From assembly GCA_029876055.1 (NCBI GenBank), contig CM056876.1:4774001-4838000 (forward strand): a stretch of 64,000 bases of DNA. Direction: 5' to 3'. Shown in pieces: positions 58,601 through 64,000 of the stretch. The DNA comes from Madurella fahalii. Taxonomy: Eukaryota > Ascomycota > Sordariomycetes > Sordariales. The translations under genes and the position numbers were made by a program. Positions within the stretch are counted from its first letter, which is position 1. Each line of letters starts with the position of its first letter. A model generated the notes under the pieces. The model did not search any database. It was given only the letters and a program-made list of their open reading frames with translations, and was not told the DNA's origin.

Positions 58601-61600
58601 TACCACGGCTCCTGGCCAGCCGTCCCACCTTCAAAGCTATGCTGACCTCGACGAGCCATACTCCGCCGTCGAGCGCATCCTGTCTCACTACCCCGAGGCT
58701 GAGACGCAGCTCATCAATGCACAAGATGTGCAACATTTCCTGCTGCTCTGCCAACGACGTGGGCAGAAACCCGTGACGTTCGTCCCTGCGCTCGACGAGA
58801 ACTTCGAATTCTTCTTCAAGAAGGATTCCCTGTGGCAATCGGAGGATCTTGCGGCCGTCATCGACAAAGACGTGGGCAGAACCTGCATTCTCCAGGGGCC
58901 CATGGCCGCCAAGCACTCAACCAAGGTTGACGAACCCATCAAGGACATCCTTGACGGTATTCACCATGGCCACATCGAGGGTTTAACCCGAGACTTGTAT
59001 GGCGGCGATGCCTCGAAGATTCCCACCATCGAGTACTTTGGTGGAAAGCTCATTGACAGCGAGATTCCGTTGGATGCCGAAGGCCTGACCGTCTCCATTG
59101 ACGCGAACAAGAACACATACCGTCTGTCTCCATCTCCTTCGGCCCAGCTCCCGTCACTTGATTCGTGGATCTCGCTTCTAGCTGGCTCGAATCGGAACTG
59201 GCGCTACGCGCTACTCCAGTCGGAAGTCATTGTACAAGGCCAAAAGTACCAAACCAACCCGATGAAACAGATCTTTGCGCCCACTCGGGGCCTGTTTGTC
59301 GAAATCAGCAACCCGAACGACCCCGCCCAGACGGTGATCATGGTCAGGGAACAACCGCGGCACAACCGCTACGTCGATGTGATCGAGGTTAAGCTTGTCG
59401 GTGAGAACGAGATTGTGGTCAATATGATCAAGGACACAACTGCTCTTGGCAAGCCTGTTGCTCTCCCGCTCCGCTTCACATACCGGCCCGAGGCTGGCTA
59501 CGCGCCCATCCACGAGATCATGGATGGCCGCAATGATCGGATCAAGGAGTTTTACTGGCGCGCGTGGTTCGGCGATGATGAACTCGATCTCGATGCTCCT
59601 GTCGCCAGCAAGTTCGATGGTGGCAAGACCACCATCACCAGCGAGGCGATCAACGAGTTCGTTCATGCTGTCGGCAACACGGGCGAGGCATTCGTCGACC
59701 GCCCGGAGAAGATCATGTATGCGCCTATGGACTTTGCCATTGTTGTCGGTTGGAAGGCCATCACAAAGCCAATCTTCCCGCGCACTATCGACGGTGACCT
59801 CCTCAAGCTTGTCCATTTGTCCAATGAGTTCCGCATGATGCCTGGTGCCGAGCCTCTGAAGAAGGGCGATGAGGTCCACACCACGGCCCAGATCAACGCC
59901 GTTATCAATCAGGAATCCGGCAAGATGGTCGAGGTTTGCGGCACCATTACCCGCGATGGCGAGCCTGTTATGGAGGTCACCTCGCAATTCCTATACCGCG
60001 GAGTCTACACCGACTTCGAGAACACATTCCAGCGCAAGGTTGAGACACCTATGCAAGTCCACCTCGCCACGACCAAAGATGTCGCCGTTCTGCGCTCCAA
60101 GCAGTGGTTTGTTCTCGACGACCTCGCTACCCCCGAGGTCGAGCTGCTCGGCCAGACATTGACCTTTCGTCTGCAGAGCCTGGTTCGGTTCAAGAACAGG
60201 ACCGTCTTCAGCCACGTCGAGACGCGGGGCCAGGTCCTTGTCGAACTTCCTACAAAGGAGATCATCCAGGTCGCCACTGTTGATTACGAGGCCGGCGAGT
60301 CGCATGGAAACCCGGTCATTGACTATCTCCAGCGCCACGGCTCGTCAATTGAGCAGCCCATCAACTTCGAGAATCCCATTCCTCTCAGCGGCAAGACTCC
60401 TCTCCAGCTTCGTGCACCCGCTTCCAACGAGACCTATGCCCGGGTCTCTGGCGATTACAACCCCATCCACGTCTCGCGCGTGTTTGCGGCCTATGCCAAC
60501 CTTCCCGGCACCATCACGCACGGCATGTACTCAAGCGCTGCCGTGCGGAGTCTGGTAGAGACCTGGGCCGCAGAGAACAAGATCGGCCGCGTCCGAAGTT
60601 TCCACGCCTCGCTCACCGGTATGGTCCTTCCCAACGATGACCTTAACGTGAAGCTGCAGCACGTTGGCATGGTGGCCGGCCGTAAGATCATCAAGGTCGA
60701 GGCCAGCAACAAGGAGACGGAGGAGAAGGTTCTTCTCGGTGAGGCGGAAATCGAGCAGCCCGTCACCGCGTACGTCTTCACCGGCCAAGGCTCTCAGGAG
60801 CAAGGCATGGGCATGGACCTCTATGCCAGCAGCGCGGTCGCTAAGGATGTCTGGGATCGCGCAGACAAGTATCTGATGGACACTTACGGTAAGTGCCCCG
60901 TGCACTACGAGTTGCACTGTTCATTCTGTGCTAATATGGCTTTAGGCTTTGCGATCACAAACATCGTCAGGAACAACCCGAAGGAGCTGACCATTCACTT
61001 TGGCGGTCCTCGTGGCAAGGCCATCCGCCAAAACTACATGGCCATGACTTTCGAGACGGTGGCCGCTGACGGCTCGATCAAGTCAGAACGCATCTTCAAA
61101 GAGATCAACGAGAAGACAATGTCATACACGTACCGCTCGCCAAGCGGTCTCCTCTCGGCAACCCAGTTCACGCAGCCTGCCCTAACCCTGATGGAGAAGG
61201 CAAGCTTCGAGGATATGAAGTCCAAGGGACTCGTACCGCGGGATAGCACCTTCGCCGGTCACTCTCTTGGCGAATACTCGGCTCTAGCTGCCCTTGCCGA
61301 TGTTATGCCGATCGAGTCTCTCGTGTCGGTCGTCTTCTACCGTGGGTTGACCATGCAGGTCGCCGTTGAGCGTGACGCTTCCGGCCGTTCCAACTACAGC
61401 ATGTGCGCCGTCAACCCCAGCCGGATCAACAAGACCTTTAACGAAGAGGCGCTACGCTTCGTTGTCAGCGCTGTCGCTGAGACGACGGGCTGGCTGCTGG
61501 AGATTGTCAACTTCAATATTGCCAATATGCAGTACGTCTGCGCTGGCGATCTCCGTGCCCTCGACACCTTGACCGGCGTCACCAACTACCTCAAGGCCAT

Positions 61601-62114
61601 GAAGATCGACATTGAGCAGATGCGCAAGGAGTACCAGCCCGAGACGGTCAAGGAGAAGCTCGTCGAAATCATCAAGGCGTGCGCCGCCGAGACGGAGGCC
61701 AAGCCTCAGCCTCTGGAGTTGCAACGTGGATTCGCCACCATCCCCCTGAGGGGCATCGATGTGCCTTTCCACTCGACCTTTCTGCGCTCTGGTGTCAAGC
61801 CTTTCAGGAGCTTCCTGCTCAAAAAGATCAACAAGACGACGATCGACCCTGCCAAGTTGATTGGCAAATACATTCCCAACGTGACGGCTCGGCCGTTCGC
61901 GCTGACCAAGGAGTACTTTGAGGATGTTTACCGCCTGACCAACTCACCCAAGATCGGGCATGTTTTGGCCAACTGGGAGAAGTACCAGGACGACGGCAGC
62001 GCGCTATCTGCTGCCGTGGCTAATGGCACTAATGGCGTCAACGGCACGAACGGTATCAACGGTGTGAATGGTGACGCCAACGGAGTTGAAGCCAATGGGA
62101 CGGAAGCGGCGTAA
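55689..62114 (+). CDS. fas1: Fatty acid synthase subunit beta
   Basis: Two exons, 55689-60888 and 60946-62114, give 2122 aa; fungal beta chains are about 2050-2120 aa. Order of parts: acetyltransferase with nucleophile Ser286 in TTGHSQGVVLAA; enoyl reductase (LLVAGMTPATVPWDF and the FMN-site glycines of GGRGGGHHSFEDFH); hot-dog dehydratase (MaoC-like PIHVSRVFAAYANLPGTITH); and malonyl/palmitoyl transferase with Ser1840 in GHSLGEYSALAALAD. The intron at 60889-60945 (GTAAGT..TAG, 57 nt) is a multiple of three and has no stop codon, so an unspliced reading would add 19 residues between TYG and FAITN. That insert is not expected from the family. The last 35 residues are an NG-rich low-complexity tail (62020-62111). 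The beta chain forms the domes of the cytosolic alpha6-beta6 FAS particle. Confidence 0.97.
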   Translation: MYGTGTGPQTGAVTPRSSASLRPLTLSHGSLETSFLIPTSLHFHASRLKESFIATLPAPTDELAQDDEPSSIAELVARYMGYIANEVAEGEDDAQGSYEEVLKLVLNEFERAFLRGNDVHALVATLPGIDAKKLEVIRSYFAARSASNRAMKAHQSALFRAADDEAAKLYSIFGGQGNIEEYFEELRELYKTYPSFVGELIVSSAELLQTLSSHPSAEKLYPKGLDVMNWLHNPDATPDVDYLISAPVSFPLIGLVQLAHYQVACKALGLHPGILREKISGTTGHSQGVVLAAATAAADSWESFENIAKSALTILFWIGARSQQTFPKTSMSPSMLQDSIDNGEGTPTPMLSIRDLPQAEVQKHINQTNQYLPEDQHISISLINSPRNLVVAGPPRSLCGLNAQLRKVKAATGIDQTRIPFTERKIRFVNRFLPITAPFHSKYLEEAKALIGEDLKDISIDAESLGIPVYDTNTGKDIREEVTGNIVPALVRMITSDPVNWEKATVFPGATHILDFGPGGISGLGVLTSRNKDGTGVRVILAGTVSGTVPEVGYKSELFDRDEEHAVKYAVDWVKEYGPRLVKTSSGRTYVDTKMSRLLGLPPLLVAGMTPATVPWDFVAATMNAGYQIELAGGGYYNAKTMTAAISKIEKAIPPGRGISVNLIYVNPRAMGWQIPLLGRLRAEGVPIEGLTIGAGVPSIEVAQEYIETLGLKHISFKPGSSEAIQAVINIAKANPSFPVILQWTGGRGGGHHSFEDFHAPILAMYGRIRRQENIILVAGSGFGGADDTYPYLTGAWSTKYGYPPMPYDGCLFGSRMMVAKEAHTSKAAKQAIVDAPGLDDSEWEKTYKGPAGGVITVRSEMGEPIHKLATRGVLFWAEMDQKIFSLPKEKRVPELKKNRDYIIKKLNADFQKVWFGQNKEGKAVDLEDMTYGEVVRRMVALLYVKDEARWIDPSFAKLTGDFIHRVEERFTTAPGQPSHLQSYADLDEPYSAVERILSHYPEAETQLINAQDVQHFLLLCQRRGQKPVTFVPALDENFEFFFKKDSLWQSEDLAAVIDKDVGRTCILQGPMAAKHSTKVDEPIKDILDGIHHGHIEGLTRDLYGGDASKIPTIEYFGGKLIDSEIPLDAEGLTVSIDANKNTYRLSPSPSAQLPSLDSWISLLAGSNRNWRYALLQSEVIVQGQKYQTNPMKQIFAPTRGLFVEISNPNDPAQTVIMVREQPRHNRYVDVIEVKLVGENEIVVNMIKDTTALGKPVALPLRFTYRPEAGYAPIHEIMDGRNDRIKEFYWRAWFGDDELDLDAPVASKFDGGKTTITSEAINEFVHAVGNTGEAFVDRPEKIMYAPMDFAIVVGWKAITKPIFPRTIDGDLLKLVHLSNEFRMMPGAEPLKKGDEVHTTAQINAVINQESGKMVEVCGTITRDGEPVMEVTSQFLYRGVYTDFENTFQRKVETPMQVHLATTKDVAVLRSKQWFVLDDLATPEVELLGQTLTFRLQSLVRFKNRTVFSHVETRGQVLVELPTKEIIQVATVDYEAGESHGNPVIDYLQRHGSSIEQPINFENPIPLSGKTPLQLRAPASNETYARVSGDYNPIHVSRVFAAYANLPGTITHGMYSSAAVRSLVETWAAENKIGRVRSFHASLTGMVLPNDDLNVKLQHVGMVAGRKIIKVEASNKETEEKVLLGEAEIEQPVTAYVFTGQGSQEQGMGMDLYASSAVAKDVWDRADKYLMDTYGKCPVHYELHCSFCANMALGFAITNIVRNNPKELTIHFGGPRGKAIRQNYMAMTFETVAADGSIKSERIFKEINEKTMSYTYRSPSGLLSATQFTQPALTLMEKASFEDMKSKGLVPRDSTFAGHSLGEYSALAALADVMPIESLVSVVFYRGLTMQVAVERDASGRSNYSMCAVNPSRINKTFNEEALRFVVSAVAETTGWLLEIVNFNIANMQYVCAGDLRALDTLTGVTNYLKAMKIDIEQMRKEYQPETVKEKLVEIIKACAAETEAKPQPLELQRGFATIPLRGIDVPFHSTFLRSGVKPFRSFLLKKINKTTIDPAKLIGKYIPNVTARPFALTKEYFEDVYRLTNSPKIGHVLANWEKYQDDGSALSAAVANGTNGVNGTNGINGVNGDANGVEANGTEAA

Positions 62115-64000
62115 TGGGGCATGCTCGGTAGAATTTACGACTCATGTTGGACCGCTCAGTTGGATGAAAGCGATTGCTCGTTATGACATGTTTTAATGTG
62201 TGTGTATATATTTTGCATGTGGCGGATGCCGGACTCTAGACGATAGATATGATTGGCAACTGCATTTGTTTTGTTGTGCGCAGCTGGTGACGGCGTGAGC
62301 GACTGATGTTTGTTGGTCTCGGCCGCTCGCTGTAAAGTGAAAAGTGAGTTCTGCTATGGGCGTTGAGGTTACGCCGGGGAAATGCCAAAGTGGCCTAGGT
62401 ATACTCCGGGATCAGATCGCATGATGTCAATACCAACAGGCTCGTGAGTTCTTCTGCAGCGGATGTTCCATGATACAGTATGTCTATGTACCCATTGGCC
62501 TTCCTCCTTCTCGCAAATTCTTGATTTGTCTGTCAAAGTCGGAACACAGCTGTGACCTTCTATGAAGGAGCAGCATCCACACATCCGAGCGACACTTCTT
62601 GAAGTTGCTCATTCTGCCGTCTTCGTCCCACCTACTCCATTCTCCGGTATGTCTCCGTATTACAACAAAAAAAACCCTGTAGGAGAAATGAGGTTTCCCT
62701 TGCCTAGTTACCGTTGGGGTAGGTGGGTTAGCTAGTCCTACAGAACAATTAGGTGATAAGAGTCTGACTGTCAAAGAGGGGGTACACATGCTTGTTCTAT
62801 ATGCTGTGGCGGGACTTGGAGTACATGTACATATTATAATTACTATTATATAACGCTTTTGCCCCCGTACTGACACAACATACACACACACACACACACC
62901 CACGCACGCACGAATCCATCTCATGTGCCACCAAGAACCGAGACGTGCCCATGCCCTTCGTCACACCAGTGATACTGGCTGTCCAGTGTCTCCTCGGTAT
63001 CACCGCCCTAGTGGACCCCTCGGGCTCCCATACCCGATACGGGGAACTTTGACAGAGAACACAACATAATTCTGTTAAGCGAGCATTCCTTCTTCACTGG
63101 CCTTTGACAAGCATCTCGAGACCACCGAAAGCACTCCAAAGAGCTGAAAAATGACTGACAAAGGAGATCGAATTGTTAAAAGTCCTGTGACGCTATGTCC
63201 CTTCATCCTACTCCCGGTCATACAACCGGGAAGGTGGACAAGAGGAGCATGAGCTGGGTAGTAGTAGAGTAAAAGTAGAGCAAAACTGCTCGCTGCGTGC
63301 AACCCCCCCGTGCAACTACATCTTGTGTCAACCTTCCACCAGAGTATCCCCGATCATACTAAGTCCGTCCATCCATCCACCATAAGTTTCATCAAGATCC
63401 CATCCATGAATAATGGTTCCGAAAATTCCCGTCCGATGATCCCAGCACCACACACAGCAGTTGCCCCTGAAAACGCAAGCAAAGTGACAAAACAGTGCTG
63501 CAGTCCAACCCGACCTTGACAAGTGTAGCAAAAGATAAAAAACAAGGCCAATTAACACCAGACCTGCATTAGCAATGAGCCGTCATAATGACAATAATAA
63601 TGATAAAAAAAATTTTCTTTCAAAACTCCGTGCATCACACACCCGGCCATGCATGCAACCCGTTCAACAGCCCACCACACCAATGCTCCTATCCGATCAA
63701 GTCCAATACCGATGAGTAATTGTGAGTTGTCAGTCGCCCACTTTTGCCAATCTCGTAATAAATAAATAGCAACCAACCAAACAATAAACTGGTGTGACTT
63801 GCGACTCTCTTCTGTCTTGCCCAGAATCTTGGAAAATAATAGAAAAATAAAGATAAAAATAAAACGCCTTGTCCGAATGCCGTCGTGTCGATCATAAATG
63901 CCGAGATGGAAGTTTCTGGAAAGAAAACGAAACAATAGAGAAGAAAAAGATGCTTTTTTAGTAGAAACAAAGCCGAAGCGGATCGAGCGATCTGCATAAT
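62115..64000. other. 3' region of FAS beta and right-edge spacer
   Basis: Nearly 1.9 kb with no recognised gene. A CA microsatellite with CACG variants lies at 62881-62912. From about 63550 to the end the sequence is AT-rich with A-runs, resembling an untranslated or terminator region, possibly the 3' side of a gene beyond the window. Confidence 0.4.
62881..62912. repeat. (CA)n microsatellite
   Basis: About ten CA units followed by CCCACGCACGCACG variants. Confidence 0.8.

Noticed and set aside
1..64000. tRNA, rRNA or CRISPR features
   Set aside because: No cloverleaf with A/B boxes, no rRNA-like sequence and no spaced direct repeats were found by eye.

Overview
The window reads as a piece of chromosome from a filamentous ascomycete, most likely a Sordariomycete and perhaps a member of the Sordariales. 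This is inferred from short (about 50-100 nt) introns with CTAAC/CTGAC-like branch sites, GC-rich coding sequence, the head-to-head fungal type I fatty acid synthase genes, and a transposon whose disabling changes look like repeat-induced point mutation (RIP). Most genes are split by introns. The models below were assembled by hand from open frames plus splice sites; nearly every model closes in frame, and the exceptions are noted. No rRNA, tRNA or CRISPR array was seen.

Left part (1-20.6 kb): an adenylate/UMP-CMP kinase-like gene at the edge, a possible small minus-strand gene, a LYC1-like GNAT acetyltransferase, then a same-strand series made of a STAND-type protein whose NTPase region has no Walker A motif, a giant ankyrin/coiled-coil protein (1848 aa) and a ten-exon RING-containing SNF2 ATPase (1262 aa). 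The first two look like an NLR-type receptor split into separate polypeptides.

Middle (20.6-29.7 kb): a repeat island. It holds a 270-bp polypurine tract, an orphan ORF, a fragment recalling a fungal Est1-like family, a full-length but inactivated Fot1/pogo element with 43-bp TIRs and a TA duplication, a possible solo LTR, the decayed 3' end of a Tc1 transposase and an 87-bp inverted-repeat structure. At its edge lies an unusual gene combining hydrophobic segments with C2H2 fingers.

Right part (30-64 kb): housekeeping genes. These are a SulP sulfate permease, a Pho4/NUC-1-type bHLH factor, Ctf18 (alternative clamp loader), a DUF1772 membrane protein, a four-helix MARVEL-like protein with a YPAQQ-repeat tail, guanine deaminase (with a homopolymer frameshift in this sequence), and FAS alpha (minus) and FAS beta (plus) diverging from a shared 1.85-kb region that carries two CCGAGG sites. 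Together the two FAS genes encode the whole cytosolic fatty acid synthase.
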